From contig UQUR01000006.1 of assembly GCA_900544345.1 (NCBI GenBank), positions 62,001 through 126,000 on the forward strand: a stretch of DNA of 64,000 nucleotides, read 5' to 3'. The position numbers and the translations under genes are program-made. Of the stretch, positions 44,369 to 55,400 are shown in pieces; position 1 is the stretch's first letter; the number at the start of each line of letters is the position of its first letter. Below the pieces are notes generated by a model. The model did not search any database and was not told the origin of the DNA. It saw only the letters and a list, made by a program, of their open reading frames with translations. This DNA is from an uncultured Sutterella sp. GTDB taxonomy: Bacteria; Pseudomonadota; Gammaproteobacteria; Burkholderiales; Burkholderiaceae_F.

Positions 44369-45354
44369 CGCAGAAGAATACAAAACCCACAAAGCCACTC
44401 ATAATTGGAGGCGCCGTTGCTTGTGCTTTAGTGCTTGCCGGAGGCTTTTGGATGGGAACCCATCCTGCTAAAGAACCTTTTTATGGCGTTATGCAAGCTA
44501 AAACGGTAGATGTTGCTGCTAAGGTCACCGGACGGATTGAATCGCTTATCGTTCACGAGGGCGACAATGTCAGTATCGGTCAAACCCTGATGACTTTGGA
44601 CATTCCCGAAGTTGAAGCAAAATTACGGGAGGTGCAGGCCCTAAAGTCAGCTGCCGCTGCTAAAGCAAGCCTTGTTGATGAAGGAGCCCGCCCTCAGGAA
44701 ATACGGGCTGCCAAGGCTCAGATGTTGAGAGCGCAAGCCGGTCAACAATTAGCACAAAAGACCTATACGCGTGTGTATGCTCTATATAAAGAAGGTTTAA
44801 TTTCTAAGCAAAAATACGATGAAGCACTGGCTCAAAAAAGAAGTGCTGAAGAACTTCTGGCAGCAGCCCGCGAACAGTACGATATTGCTCAAACAGGTGC
44901 TCGAATTCAGGAAAAAGAAGCTGCGGGAGCGTTAACTGCGCAGGCTGAGGGCGGAGTTGATCAGGTAGCAAGTCTTGTCAAAGAGAAAAATGTCACCTCA
45001 CCACTTACAAGCGAAGTCTCACGTGTCTATGTTGAGGTTGGTGAAATAGCGGCTGCAGGTTTGCCCTTAGCTACATTGGTCGACTTATCCGATCAATGGG
45101 CAGTGTTTAATATCCGAGAAGATGACATGGTTACTGTCACGAAGGACTCGATACTTAAAGCTGAGATTCCTGCATTAGGATTAAAGGACGTGCAGTTTAA
45201 GGTCTACTTTATTAACCCTCGAGGCGACTATGCCACGTGGCGCGCAACCCGTCAGTCTAGCGGCTACGATTTAAGAACTTTTGAAGTCCGTGCGCGTCCT
45301 GTTACGACTGTCCCTAATCTGCGCCCTGGCATGAGTGTCATTGTTAACCGTTAG
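44365..45354 (+). CDS. HlyD/EmrA-type membrane fusion protein
   Basis: 329 residues: one N-terminal membrane anchor (about 13-30), first biotinyl-lipoyl half (VTGRIESLIVHEGDNVSIGQ in pattern; IESLIVHEGD), coiled-coil hairpin with Ala-rich helices, then the beta barrel (PLATLVDLSDQWAVFNI) and LRPGMSV. Periplasmic adaptor linking the TolC protein to the inner-membrane permeases. It is similar in layout to YbhG/YhiI adaptors. Confidence 0.92.
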   Translation: MTQKNTKPTKPLIIGGAVACALVLAGGFWMGTHPAKEPFYGVMQAKTVDVAAKVTGRIESLIVHEGDNVSIGQTLMTLDIPEVEAKLREVQALKSAAAAKASLVDEGARPQEIRAAKAQMLRAQAGQQLAQKTYTRVYALYKEGLISKQKYDEALAQKRSAEELLAAAREQYDIAQTGARIQEKEAAGALTAQAEGGVDQVASLVKEKNVTSPLTSEVSRVYVEVGEIAAAGLPLATLVDLSDQWAVFNIREDDMVTVTKDSILKAEIPALGLKDVQFKVYFINPRGDYATWRATRQSSGYDLRTFEVRARPVTTVPNLRPGMSVIVNR

Positions 45355-45365
45355 CTTTAAGCATC

Positions 45366-46553
45366 ATGGATATGAAGGCACTTTGGGCAAGCATCAAGCG
45401 TGAGATTTTAGCGGTAGTGAACAATCCCTGGGATATCGCGCTATTTATCGTGATGCCTGTTATTTGGTGCCTGCTCATTGCTGGCCTTTTCGGCGACGGT
45501 TTAGTCCGGGATGTTCCTGTCGGCATTGTCAATTTAGATAACAAACCCGAGTCTATTGACTTAGAGGTCAAGCTTGATGCGCTTCCTAGCGTTGAGCTAA
45601 AGAGTTTTAACTCTCCTCTTGCTGCTGACGAAGCCATAAAACGAGCCGACATCTATGCATACATTGTTATCCCACATAATTGGCTCGACAGAGGTTCAAA
45701 ACCCACTGCGTCTTCTCTTGAGTTGTATTTCCCGAAAACACTCTATGCAATCGCCACGACTCTTGAACTCGATATCAAGCAAGCTCTTTTAGCCTTTCAG
45801 ACTGAAAAATTTCAACGCCTTGCGCAAACTGCAGGCTTAAACAGCGAACAAACCAAAAGAGCCACGGCGCTTGTTAGCGTTCACTCGGTAACGCTTGGCA
45901 ATATCGCATTTAATTTCCAAGCTTATATTCTTCCGACTCTAATTCCCGGTATTTTGCACCTTGGACTAGCTCTGGCCGTAGCGAGCCGATTTTTGGTTGA
46001 GTGGCGCCAAAAAACAGTAAATAACTGGATTAGTACCGCTAAAGGAAGTGTCTTTATCGCCTTTTTGGGCAAGGTTATACCCTGGTGGATCCTTTATACA
46101 CTTTACGGTTTTTTGTATATCGCGATCATGACAGGCTTTCTCGGCTGGTGGATTCAGGGATCTCTTCTTTTGTGGTTGATTGGACTTGCCCTTTTTATGG
46201 CAGTCATGTGCACATTGCCCGTCTTCCTCGTTGGTATTGTGATGCCTTTTGGCTGGGTTATTGTCCTAAGTTGTACCGTGGGCTACATTGCTCCGATCTT
46301 TCCTTACACAGGTTTTTCCTACCCTCTTGACTCCATGGCTCAACCCATTCAGTGGCTTGCGATGATGTTTCCCCTTACACATTATTTCCAATTTCAGGGT
46401 GAACAATGGATATTAGATGCACCGCTGAGAAGTTCACTTTGGACATTAGGCAAACTCTTAATATTTGGCTTACTTTGGTTTGGTCTCGGGTATTTATTCT
46501 TTAAAAAACGAGTCGCTGATGAGTGTGCTCTCGAAAGAAAGGAGAGAAAATGA
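45366..46553 (+). CDS. ABC-2 type permease, first of pair
   Basis: 395 residues. An N-terminal TM helix, a large periplasmic domain (about 40-180), and five or so C-terminal helices, the YhhJ/YbhS/YbhR architecture. The start lies 11 nt after the adaptor stop. The family normally works with a separate ATPase, but no Walker-motif gene exists in this operon or nearby. ATGA overlap with the next permease. Confidence 0.87.
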   Translation: MDMKALWASIKREILAVVNNPWDIALFIVMPVIWCLLIAGLFGDGLVRDVPVGIVNLDNKPESIDLEVKLDALPSVELKSFNSPLAADEAIKRADIYAYIVIPHNWLDRGSKPTASSLELYFPKTLYAIATTLELDIKQALLAFQTEKFQRLAQTAGLNSEQTKRATALVSVHSVTLGNIAFNFQAYILPTLIPGILHLGLALAVASRFLVEWRQKTVNNWISTAKGSVFIAFLGKVIPWWILYTLYGFLYIAIMTGFLGWWIQGSLLLWLIGLALFMAVMCTLPVFLVGIVMPFGWVIVLSCTVGYIAPIFPYTGFSYPLDSMAQPIQWLAMMFPLTHYFQFQGEQWILDAPLRSSLWTLGKLLIFGLLWFGLGYLFFKKRVADECALERKERK

Positions 46554-47728
46554 GAGCACTGAACATTTTTCTTGAAACGATCCGAAAAGCTGTTTTCTCA
46601 CATGACAGCTTCATGATCTTTGCTATTGCTTCACTGTTTTATCTGGTTTTTTATGCCCTGCCTTATGACAATCAGATTATTGTGAAAATTCCAACGGCCA
46701 TTGTCGATATGGATCAAAGCCGTTTATCTCAAGATTTGACCAATAAGATTCAATCGACTTCAGTTGTACAAACAGTCCTAAAAACCAGTGATTTTACTGC
46801 TGCACAAAACGCTTTTCGGCGCTCCGAAGTTGACGTCATGATTGTCATCGGGGAAAGCTTCTCTGAAGATATAGGGCGAGGTGAAAAAACAGTTATAACT
46901 GTTTTTTCAAACGGCGCACTGCCAGTCAAAGGCAGGGCTGTCAGCGCATCACTTCTTTCTATTGTGGCAGAAGAAAACATTGTCCAGTCAGCATCTCGGC
47001 TTGTGTCCCAGGGGCTTAATCCTGTTCTTGTCAAACAAATGAGCATGCAGCCATCTACCTTCAGCTCCCAGGATCTTTTTAATAACATCTCAGGCTACGG
47101 GTACTATACGGTCCCAATGGTTGCAATCGTAATTGTGCAGGCAGTCCTTTTATTCGGAGTCGGTATTGCTTTAGGCGGTTGGCTTTCAGCTGAGAATACG
47201 CCTGATTTTTTTAATACTGCTATGCAATCACCGGCTGCGTTTACCCCTGTCTTTTTAGGTTTTTGGTTTATCGCCTTTTTCTGGGCGTGCTTTATTGAAG
47301 GCTTCGGGCTTTCTATCTTATCCATGCCAACCTTAGCCAATCCCTTGGCTGCTTTGATTGCAATTGTTGCTTTCACACTGTCATTGACCGCTTTGGCTGT
47401 CTTCATGGCGCTCTGGATGAATACAAATCGCTATGCCGCAGGTCTCGTTTTAGCCTCCGCTCCCAGCGTTTTTCTCTCAGGATTAGTTTTCCCTATGGAA
47501 AACTTTGCCAGCTGGGTCTTGCCTTTTGCTTGGATGATTCCTACAACACCAGGTTGCCAAGCCATTGTCCTTGCAAGTCAAGAAGGTGCGCTGCTTTCTG
47601 ATATTGCTTCTTTAGTTCTTATTAATTTAATTCAGGCCACTGTATACGGTATGCTTGGTTACCGGATGCTTCTCAAACGCATAAACGAACGGAAGAATAT
47701 ATCGTTGACTAGCGCATCCGATTATTAA
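46550..47728 (+). CDS. ABC-2 type permease, second of pair
   Basis: About 392 residues with the same architecture as its neighbour: TM near 20-40, periplasmic domain, then a helical bundle (SAPSVFLSGLVFPMENFAS is the ABC-2 family motif region). AAGGAGAG precedes ATG 46550, which overlaps the previous stop (ATGA). Its 3' end overlaps the convergent mtgA by 20 bp. The pair would form a heterodimeric transmembrane unit. Confidence 0.88.
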   Translation: MRALNIFLETIRKAVFSHDSFMIFAIASLFYLVFYALPYDNQIIVKIPTAIVDMDQSRLSQDLTNKIQSTSVVQTVLKTSDFTAAQNAFRRSEVDVMIVIGESFSEDIGRGEKTVITVFSNGALPVKGRAVSASLLSIVAEENIVQSASRLVSQGLNPVLVKQMSMQPSTFSSQDLFNNISGYGYYTVPMVAIVIVQAVLLFGVGIALGGWLSAENTPDFFNTAMQSPAAFTPVFLGFWFIAFFWACFIEGFGLSILSMPTLANPLAALIAIVAFTLSLTALAVFMALWMNTNRYAAGLVLASAPSVFLSGLVFPMENFASWVLPFAWMIPTTPGCQAIVLASQEGALLSDIASLVLINLIQATVYGMLGYRMLLKRINERKNISLTSASDY

Positions 47729-48404
47729 TAGAAGCAAACTGTGGTTCCTTCATCGAGCCCTCTATGACATCAATGCGATGACGCAACCAGTCAGTTGATC
47801 CATGCATTTCATAGTATCTAGGATTCGATAAAATTGCAGCAAGCCATACACTTTGCCAGTGAGTTAAGTGCCTCGCACTTACACCATAGTAATGTCTAGC
47901 AGCGGCCTCGACTCCAAAAATACCTTCTCCAAACTCTGCAATGTTTAAGTACGTTTGCAAAATTCTACCCTTAGACCAAGTTGCCTCCATCACTAGAGAC
48001 AAAAGCATTTCTTGAAACTTTCTCAAATAACTTTTTTCATGTGTTAAAAAAAGATTTTTAACTGTTTGCTGAGTGATGGTTGAACCACCAGGAGCCCGTT
48101 CGCCTTCAATCACATTACTGACAAAAGCCTCACCCGTTGCTTTCCACTCGATACCGAAGTGCTCAAGAAAATTGACATCTTCGGCTGCCACAGCAGCTTT
48201 GACCATATCAGAGGAAATATTTTTTAGTAAAACAGGCTTAAACTGCACCTTACCCAAACGCTCTTTTTCGCTTTCAATATAAGCCGAGGTTTCAATGGGG
48301 CTGATGCTGTACCAAAGGACCTGAGCAATATAGTAGCCCTCAACAAGCAAAAAAAGAACCAGAGTCAATGCGACAAGACGTTTGATCAGATGTCTGATTC
48401 GCAT
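47709..48404 (-). CDS. mtgA: Monofunctional peptidoglycan glycosyltransferase
   Basis: 231 residues; an N-terminal TM helix (LVALTLVLFLLVEGYY), then GT51 motifs EDVNFLEHFGIEW, GGSTITQQTVKNLFL and LNIAEFGEGIFG. Polymerises lipid II glycan strands. Last of the rluD-pgeF-rimO-mtgA series, 10 nt after rimO. Confidence 0.95.
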   Translation of the reverse strand: MRIRHLIKRLVALTLVLFLLVEGYYIAQVLWYSISPIETSAYIESEKERLGKVQFKPVLLKNISSDMVKAAVAAEDVNFLEHFGIEWKATGEAFVSNVIEGERAPGGSTITQQTVKNLFLTHEKSYLRKFQEMLLSLVMEATWSKGRILQTYLNIAEFGEGIFGVEAAARHYYGVSARHLTHWQSVWLAAILSNPRYYEMHGSTDWLRHRIDVIEGSMKEPQFASINNRMR

Positions 48405-48414
48405 AGACTTTATC

Positions 48415-49761
48415 CTATTTATCCATTACGTGAAGACCTATCAGGTCATACTCTTGGTTAGCGGTCACTTTTACGTCTACGATATCACCAGGTTTTAGAT
48501 GTGTTTTAGTCGTTACATAAATAATACCGTCAATTTCGGGAGCATCAGCTGTGGTTCTACCAATGGCGACTCCATCGTCATCTTCAGGTTCATCAATAAT
48601 GACTTTTTGAATCGTACCAATTTTCTTTGCCATGCGCGCTTCGGAAATTTTAGACTGAACAGCCATAAACCTATCGCGGCGCTCTTCACGCACCTCATCT
48701 GGCAAAGCACCGGGTAATTCATTAGCGGGCGCTCCTTCAATAGGCGAATAAGCAAAGCAACCCACACGGTCGAGCTGAGCTTCTTTTAAGAAGTCAAGCA
48801 GATAACTGAATTCTTCCTCAGTCTCACCTGGGAAGCCAGCGATGAAGGTTGAGCGAATAGTTAAATCCGGGCAAATCCTGCGCCAAGCCTGAATACGCTC
48901 AAGCGTTTTTTCAGAAGCTGCAGGCCGCTTCATCGCCTTAAGCACTCGAGGATGTGCATGTTGAAAAGGAATGTCCAGGTAAGGAAGAATCTTGCCTTCG
49001 GCCATCAATTCCACAACTTCATCAACCGCAGGATAGGGATAAACATAGTGCAGACGAATCCACATACCAAGATCACCCAATTCACGTGCCAAATCAAAAA
49101 GACGCGTACGAAGAGCCTTGCCCTCATCAGTAAAGTCGATTTTGTAGCGAAGATCGACACCGTAGGCAGAGGTATCCTGACTAATCACCATCAACTCTTT
49201 TACTCCACTTTCGCGAAGAACTTCAGCTTCTCGAAGAACTTCTCCGATCGGGCGGCTAACAAGCTTGCCCCTTAACTGAGGAATGATGCAAAAGGCACAC
49301 TTATGATTACAGCCCTCACTGATTTTTAGATAAGCGTAATGCGAAGGAGTGAGCTTTAAGCCCGCTTTAGGAACCAAATCCCAATAGGGACTGTGAGGCT
49401 GAGGCAAATATTGATGCACCAACGAATAGACTTTATCAAATTCGCCAGGACCAGTAACCCCTAAAATATTAGGACAGACATCATCAAGGTAGGCTGTGCC
49501 GTCAAGGTGCTTTTTTGCACCCAGACAACCCGTGACAATCACCCGGCCATTTTCCTGCATGGCTTCATTGATCGCTTCGACACTTTCTGCCACAGCTTCA
49601 TTTAAAAAACCACAAGTATTGACTATCACAAGGTCAGCGTCACTGTATGAACCGACAATTTGATAGCCTTCGGCTCTTAACTGAGTCATGATACGTTCAG
49701 AATCCACGAGTGCTTTCGGGCACCCCATGGAGACAACCCCGATTCGTCTGTTATTTCTCAT
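48415..49761 (-). CDS. rimO: Ribosomal protein S12 methylthiotransferase RimO
   Basis: About 448 residues. UPF0004 domain beginning GVVSMGCPKALVDSE, radical-SAM CNHKCAFCIIP, and C-terminal TRAM domain. Methylthiolates Asp of ribosomal protein S12. ATG 49761 is used, 5 nt after pgeF stops; MDKGLRI at 49782 is an alternative overlapping start. Confidence 0.96.
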   Translation of the reverse strand: MRNNRRIGVVSMGCPKALVDSERIMTQLRAEGYQIVGSYSDADLVIVNTCGFLNEAVAESVEAINEAMQENGRVIVTGCLGAKKHLDGTAYLDDVCPNILGVTGPGEFDKVYSLVHQYLPQPHSPYWDLVPKAGLKLTPSHYAYLKISEGCNHKCAFCIIPQLRGKLVSRPIGEVLREAEVLRESGVKELMVISQDTSAYGVDLRYKIDFTDEGKALRTRLFDLARELGDLGMWIRLHYVYPYPAVDEVVELMAEGKILPYLDIPFQHAHPRVLKAMKRPAASEKTLERIQAWRRICPDLTIRSTFIAGFPGETEEEFSYLLDFLKEAQLDRVGCFAYSPIEGAPANELPGALPDEVREERRDRFMAVQSKISEARMAKKIGTIQKVIIDEPEDDDGVAIGRTTADAPEIDGIIYVTTKTHLKPGDIVDVKVTANQEYDLIGLHVMDK

Positions 49762-49766
49762 TATCC

Positions 49767-50555
49767 TTAAGCCTTTATCCAAATCATAGCGGCGTGGCGG
49801 CCAGTTTTTCCATCACGACGGTAGCTGTAAAAAAGTTCAGGATTGGAATATGTGCTATGGCGTGCCTCAACCACATCTTGTACACCAACCTGTAGCAATG
49901 CCATGCGAGCAAGAGTCGTAAGTGAGCAAAGATAGTGGCCATTATCCTTTTTTCTGAAAGCCACTTCTGCAGCGCTGATAGATTGTTTCATTGCATCGAG
50001 CACTTCAGCTCCGGTTTCAAAATCATCGTCTCCGATCCGGGGACCGAACCAAGCGATAAATTGAGCTTCAGGATTGCCAAGGCGCTCGCAAAGTCTTTGA
50101 ATCGTTTTTTGCAAAATACCTGACGCAAGGCTTCTCCATCCGCAATGCACGGCAGCTACAGCTTTACCTTCTTTTTCAGCAATTAACACAGGTAGACAAT
50201 CAGCTACTTGTACAACACATACGGTATTAGGCGTCACGGCAGTGCTGGCATCAGCTTGCTCTTCAGGCATTGCCGTTTCTGCATCCACGACCTTAGTGCC
50301 GTGCACTTGCTTGAGCCACTTGGGATCAGCAGGCACAAGTTGTGCAGCAAGTTGTCGGTTCATATTCACGCAAACCGGAACATCGCCCGTATACAAACCA
50401 ACATTAAACCCTCCAATTCCATCTTTATCACCGAAGGGACCAGAAGAAACCCCACCGGCTCGTAGTGTCATCAAAGCGTCTACGTTAGCTGGGCAAATGT
50501 CACTCCAGTCCGGCTGCATAATGGCTAGTGCCGGTTTTGTTGTATCGTCTATCAT
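49767..50555 (-). CDS. pgeF: Multicopper-oxidase-like purine nucleoside phosphorylase/laccase-domain protein
   Basis: 262 residues of the YfiH/PgeF (DUF152) family; VHCGWRSLASGI and the early NVGLYTGD, with zinc-site His/Cys residues. Linked to peptidoglycan editing in E. coli and to purine nucleoside cleavage in homologues. Between rluD and rimO on the same strand; rluD-pgeF adjacency is widespread. Confidence 0.93.
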   Translation of the reverse strand: MIDDTTKPALAIMQPDWSDICPANVDALMTLRAGGVSSGPFGDKDGIGGFNVGLYTGDVPVCVNMNRQLAAQLVPADPKWLKQVHGTKVVDAETAMPEEQADASTAVTPNTVCVVQVADCLPVLIAEKEGKAVAAVHCGWRSLASGILQKTIQRLCERLGNPEAQFIAWFGPRIGDDDFETGAEVLDAMKQSISAAEVAFRKKDNGHYLCSLTTLARMALLQVGVQDVVEARHSTYSNPELFYSYRRDGKTGRHAAMIWIKA

Positions 50556-50567
50556 AGATTTTTAATC

Positions 50568-51575
50568 CTATTTTTCAAAAACGGTCACAGGTTCATCTGT
50601 CGGTCCGAAACCTAATTCTTCCATCAGTTGAGCTAAATCAGTCGGTGCTGCAACGAACCATTGCATCGTTTCTCGGCTTACCGGATGAATAAGCCCGAGT
50701 CTTGAAGCGTGTAAAGCTTGACGCTTCATTATGGCTAATGGACAGTCTTCGGGCAACTTTCCCATTTTACCTTTATAGACTGGATCGCCTACAAGAGGTA
50801 GCCCCGCCCACTGCATGTGCACTCGAATTTGATGTGTCCGACCAGTATCAAGTCGGCAAGCGACCCATGACACTTTGATAGGTGTCTGACCAATTCCTGG
50901 CACAAAACCTACATCCACACACCTTACATGCGTTTTTGCTTCCTTGGCTCTAGGCCCCTGACCGACACAAAACCTTATGGGTGAGCGGGGATCTCTCATT
51001 ATGGGTTCTTCAATAAAACCTGCCTCAGGCGCTTCACCAAAAACAATAGCCCAGTATTCGCGTTTGACCGTTCTAGCCTGAAGCTGACGAATCAGGTCGG
51101 TTTGCGCTTCGAGCGTCTTTGCAACGACCATGAGGCCGGTCGTGTCCCGGTCCAAACGGTGCACAATACCAGCACGAGGCAAGGACTTTAATTGTGGATT
51201 GCGTGCCAAGAGACCATTTAAAAGTGTGTCATCCCAGTGACCGGCAGCCGGGTGCACAACGAGCCCCGCTGGCTTATTGACCACCAAAATAGCATCGTCT
51301 TCATACACAACGTCCAAATCCATTTGAACCGGTTTGAAAGCAAGCTCTTCTGGGCTGGGCTGCTCCAAAACTTCAATTTCATCACCTGCCGCAACCTTCT
51401 GGCGGATCTTAGAGGCCACCTCACCATTCACAGTTACGGCTCCCTCTTCAATCCATTTCTGAAGACGAGCTCGTGACACTGACGGCATCAAAACAGCAAG
51501 CACTTTATCGAGGCGCTCACCCGATCCTTTATCATCAACAACAAAATACAGAGCTTCTTCGGAAGTCACTGACAT
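50568..51575 (-). CDS. rluD: 23S rRNA pseudouridine synthase RluD
   Basis: About 335 residues: N-terminal S4 domain (SRARLQKWIEEGAVTVNG), catalytic GIVHRLDRDTTGLMVVAK with the active Asp, and QTPIKVSWVACRLDTGRTHQIRVH in two pieces (RLDTGRTHQIRVH). Modifies positions 1911/1915/1917 in E. coli. ATG 51575 has AAGGA; divergent from bamD. Confidence 0.95.
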   Translation of the reverse strand: MSVTSEEALYFVVDDKGSGERLDKVLAVLMPSVSRARLQKWIEEGAVTVNGEVASKIRQKVAAGDEIEVLEQPSPEELAFKPVQMDLDVVYEDDAILVVNKPAGLVVHPAAGHWDDTLLNGLLARNPQLKSLPRAGIVHRLDRDTTGLMVVAKTLEAQTDLIRQLQARTVKREYWAIVFGEAPEAGFIEEPIMRDPRSPIRFCVGQGPRAKEAKTHVRCVDVGFVPGIGQTPIKVSWVACRLDTGRTHQIRVHMQWAGLPLVGDPVYKGKMGKLPEDCPLAIMKRQALHASRLGLIHPVSRETMQWFVAAPTDLAQLMEELGFGPTDEPVTVFEK

Positions 51576-51662
51576 ACAAATCCTTAAAAATACTTGAGTC
51601 TGAGGCGGTCTGATCGTTATAATCCGTGAATCAATTGACCGCATTACTCTAGAGTCACATCA

Positions 51663-52430
51663 ATGACACTAACTTTACATCAATTGCGCACCCGTGCGGC
51701 AACTATTATTTTAGCCGCTACAACAGCTGCACTTGGCGCAGGTTGCACGCAAATAGAAACAGATATTACCCAAGGCTGGGACGCTGACCGACTGTACGAA
51801 GAAGCTCGCACTGCCGCTGAAGACAGCGACTGGACTCGGGCGCAAGATTATTACACAAAATTGGAAAGCCGTTATCCCTTCGGCCGCTACGCTCAGCAGG
51901 CACAAATTGAAAGTGCTTATGCTTATTGGCGCGATGGTGATGCCGCCCAGTGCATACAGGCCTGTGACCGCTTCCTGCGTCAATACCCCAATCATGCCAA
52001 CAGTGACTACGTACTCTACCTAAAAGCTTTGGCTACTTTAAACCAACGTGATACGGTGTTTACGCTCTTGCTGACAAACGACATCTACGAACGTGACTCT
52101 GACGCTGCACAAACTGCTTTTGATACGTTCAAAGAATTAATTGAACGCTTCCCTCAGTCGCGCTATGCTCATGAAGCACGCAGACGGATGCATGAACTCG
52201 TTCTCTCACAGGCTCACCATGAATACAATATTGCCCGCTTTTACTATGAACGGCATGCGTATGTTGCAGCTATTGAACGCGCTCAAAACGTTGTAAAAAC
52301 ATTCCAACAGACACCCTACTCTGACGATGCTTTAAAACTCATTCGTGACAGCTATCGTGAATTGGGAGTAACGGATTTACAAGCTGATGTTGACCGAGTA
52401 CTAGAACTTAATCAGAATCGTCAGCGCTAA
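51663..52430 (+). CDS. bamD: Outer-membrane assembly lipoprotein BamD
   Basis: 255 residues. Lipoprotein signal with lipobox LGAGC, then TPR repeats (ADRLYEEARTAAEDSDW, YYTKLESRYPFGRYAQQA, FDTFKELIERFPQSRYA). Essential member of the BAM complex. Divergent from rluD with overlapping promoter regions, the usual arrangement in proteobacteria. Terminator follows. Confidence 0.96.
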   Translation: MTLTLHQLRTRAATIILAATTAALGAGCTQIETDITQGWDADRLYEEARTAAEDSDWTRAQDYYTKLESRYPFGRYAQQAQIESAYAYWRDGDAAQCIQACDRFLRQYPNHANSDYVLYLKALATLNQRDTVFTLLLTNDIYERDSDAAQTAFDTFKELIERFPQSRYAHEARRRMHELVLSQAHHEYNIARFYYERHAYVAAIERAQNVVKTFQQTPYSDDALKLIRDSYRELGVTDLQADVDRVLELNQNRQR

Positions 52431-52446
52431 AAATTCGTTTTTATTG

Positions 52447-52476
52447 AAAACTCCCGCATCTGCGGGAGTTTTATTT
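52447..52476. terminator. Bidirectional terminator after bamD and the SNF2 gene
   Basis: AAAACTCCCGCA (52447-52458) pairs perfectly with TGCGGGAGTTTT (52461-52472). T-runs lie on both strands, between convergent stops. Confidence 0.9.
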
Positions 52477-55400
52477 ATCCAGCTTAAAAATCTTTTCGAT
52501 CTCTCTTGTATCCAGATCGCCTATCCATGTCTCACCGGTTTGAACAGTTAAATCTGCCAACTCTTTTTTGCTTTTGAGCATTTCATTAATCTTTTCTTCA
52601 AAAGTGCCAGCAGTAACAAAACGGTAAACTTCTACATCCTTTTTTTGCCCGATCCGATAAGCACGATCAGTTGCTTGGGATTCAACTGCCGGGTTCCACC
52701 AAAGATCATAGTGAATAACAGCCGATGCTGCTGTTAAATTTAAACCCGTTCCTGCCGCTTTTAAGGAAAGAATCATTACTTTTACCTCAGGATCAGTCTG
52801 GAAAGCATCTACCATCTGGCTTCGCTCTTTGATGGATACTGCTCCATGCAAAAAGGGGGCTTTTTCATTCATCGCATTTTCAATCCAGCTCTGAAGTCTT
52901 AAGCCCATTTCCCGATACTGAGTGAAAACAAGGATCTTTCGACCGGCCTCGAGATTTCTGCTTATTAACTCTAATAAAAGCTTGCCCTTGCCGGAGTCGG
53001 GCGCTTCGGTTTGAGTTTTCAAATATTGAGAAGGAGAATTACAGATTTGTTTTAAAGAGGTTATGAGTTTGAGAACCAGTGCTCTCTTTTTCATTTTGAA
53101 GTCGCTTCCTTCTTCTTTTGCCGCCTCCTCAACTTTTTTCATATGCTTGATTGCTGAAGAAAGTACTTTTTGATAAAGAGAGGCCTGCTCAATCGTTAAA
53201 GGTGCAAATTGGTCAAAAAGAAGCTTTTCGGGCAAATCATTGATGATGCTTTTATCTGTCTTTAAACGCCTTAATACAAAAGGCTTCGTTAAGGCTTTCA
53301 GTGCATCAATGATCTTTGGATCCCGTTCGGACTCAATCGGAGAGGCAAACGTGCGCTTAAAGTCACTTTCTGAACCCAAAAGTCCGGGCTCAATAAGTGA
53401 AAAGATCGACCAATATTCCATCAGATGGTTTTCCACCGGCGTGCCGCTCATAGCAATCACTTGTTGGGCTCGAAGTACAGAAAGTGATTGAGTCAAAGTT
53501 GTTGAGTGGTTTTTGACAGCCTGCGCCTCATCGATAATTAAAAGTCTCCAAGGCATCGCTGCCAACTTTTCAATATCTCTTCTGACAATGCCATAAGAAG
53601 TTAAAAGCATGTCAAAGTCTTCTGTTGCAGGTATGAATCTTTCAGAGCCATGGTAAAGGCAATAGCGAAGAGTCGGAGAAAACTTTTCAATTTCCCTACT
53701 CCAGTTCGTCAACAGCGTTGTGGGAACGACTATCAGAGCTTTTTGCTTTTTAAATTCCCCTGCTTCCTTCAAAGCAGTCAATGTAGCAATCACTTGCAGC
53801 GTTTTCCCAAGGCCCATATCATCAGCAATTAAAGAACCCAGACCTAAACGAATATTTTTCATAAGCCACTCATAGCCTCTTTGCTGATAAGGTCTCAGGG
53901 TAGCTTTTAAAGTTTGCGGAAGTTTGACACTACGAACTGTTTCAATATTTTTAAGCTGTTTTTTAAGTTCGTCACTTGCAAAAACTTCAATACCATCAAC
54001 CTCTCCCACTAAAAGCGCTCTGACTTTTTCAAGTGGACTGTATTTAGGAGCGTTCTGAAGTCTTTCGCGGTATTTTTGAATCTCTTCCGGATCCACATAG
54101 ACATACTGATCACCCCAGGCAATGACTTCTCCAACGTGCTGCACCAAGACTTCAAACTCTTCTTTTGATAAAGTCGACTCTCCCAATGCCAACTGGTAGT
54201 TAAAGTCGCTAAGGCTCTCCCCAGAGAAAAAGGAAGAGGAGTTTCTCGAAGAGGTAAGCTCTGCCACTAATGATGGCTTAAGAAGTTTTTTCAATGACAG
54301 GGGCATGGATACACCAACACCCAAAAGTGTCAGCCCCTCTGACACATCAAATAAAAAGTCCCGTAATTCTGAAGCAACAAGCTTTACAGTTCTGGTCGGG
54401 GACCTAGTCAAATCATTAAAAATTGGGTAAAGGCTTTGTAACGTTGAGACAACATTTAATGCTGCATAACGTTCTTTTTCATATTGATCGGACTTTAACA
54501 GTATCTTTAGATCAATAGGTTTATCTTTCCCCTCTTTCGCTTGTATCAGAAAATGAAGATTAATAGCCCCATCTCGCGTTTTTCTAAGGGCAATTTGCGG
54601 CAACCACGGGAAATTTAGCGTGAGATTAAGTACTCGGAGGTAGCGCGCAAATTGATAAGCTAATTTCGGCTCTACCTTCGCATAAAGCTCACTGACTGAG
54701 GGAGACGCAAATAGAGTCGCTATGCCATCAAAAGAGGTATTTTTTGAAAGTAATCGATGCCAATAAGTGAGCAAAAAAGTGAGCACCATGAAACTTTTCT
54801 GGGCTTCAGTGCTGGGCTCTAGTGCCTCAAAGTTAAAGATATCCTTTAATTGACCTTCGAAAGCTTTCGTAAAATCACTCACCGCTCGGTTCACAGCACT
54901 TAAGCGAACAGCCGGAATCCAAAAAATAACAGGCCAAGGATTGGGATCTGTAGCTGAGACAACAGTCACAGGAACAATAGCGCGAGCACGATAGAGCTTT
55001 TGAGTGAACTTAAAAAGCACTCTAAGTGCATAAAGTGGTGGAGTCAAATGCGAGCGGCTTAAACTCTCTGGCAAACACATTAACACACTGATTAAACGAA
55101 ACGCTTCATTTAAGGTGAGACTTTTACCTTCTTCATCGTAAAAATCAAAATCTCTTAAAGTTTTTGATTGGGGCCTGAAGCTGAAACGATGGCGATTGTA
55201 TTGACTGAGCTCTTTGAGAATCTTTTGTATGAAAAGTGAATTTTCTTGATCTTCAGGCGAACTGAAGAGTGCATCAGCATAAGCCGCGTTAGTTTTAAGG
55301 CACTTTAAAATTTCAGCCGGAAAATCTCTACTTTCTGAGAGGGTAAACCGTTTGGGTAAAAGAGAAAATATCCGCTCTCCGACATCTTCAAGTGCCGTTA

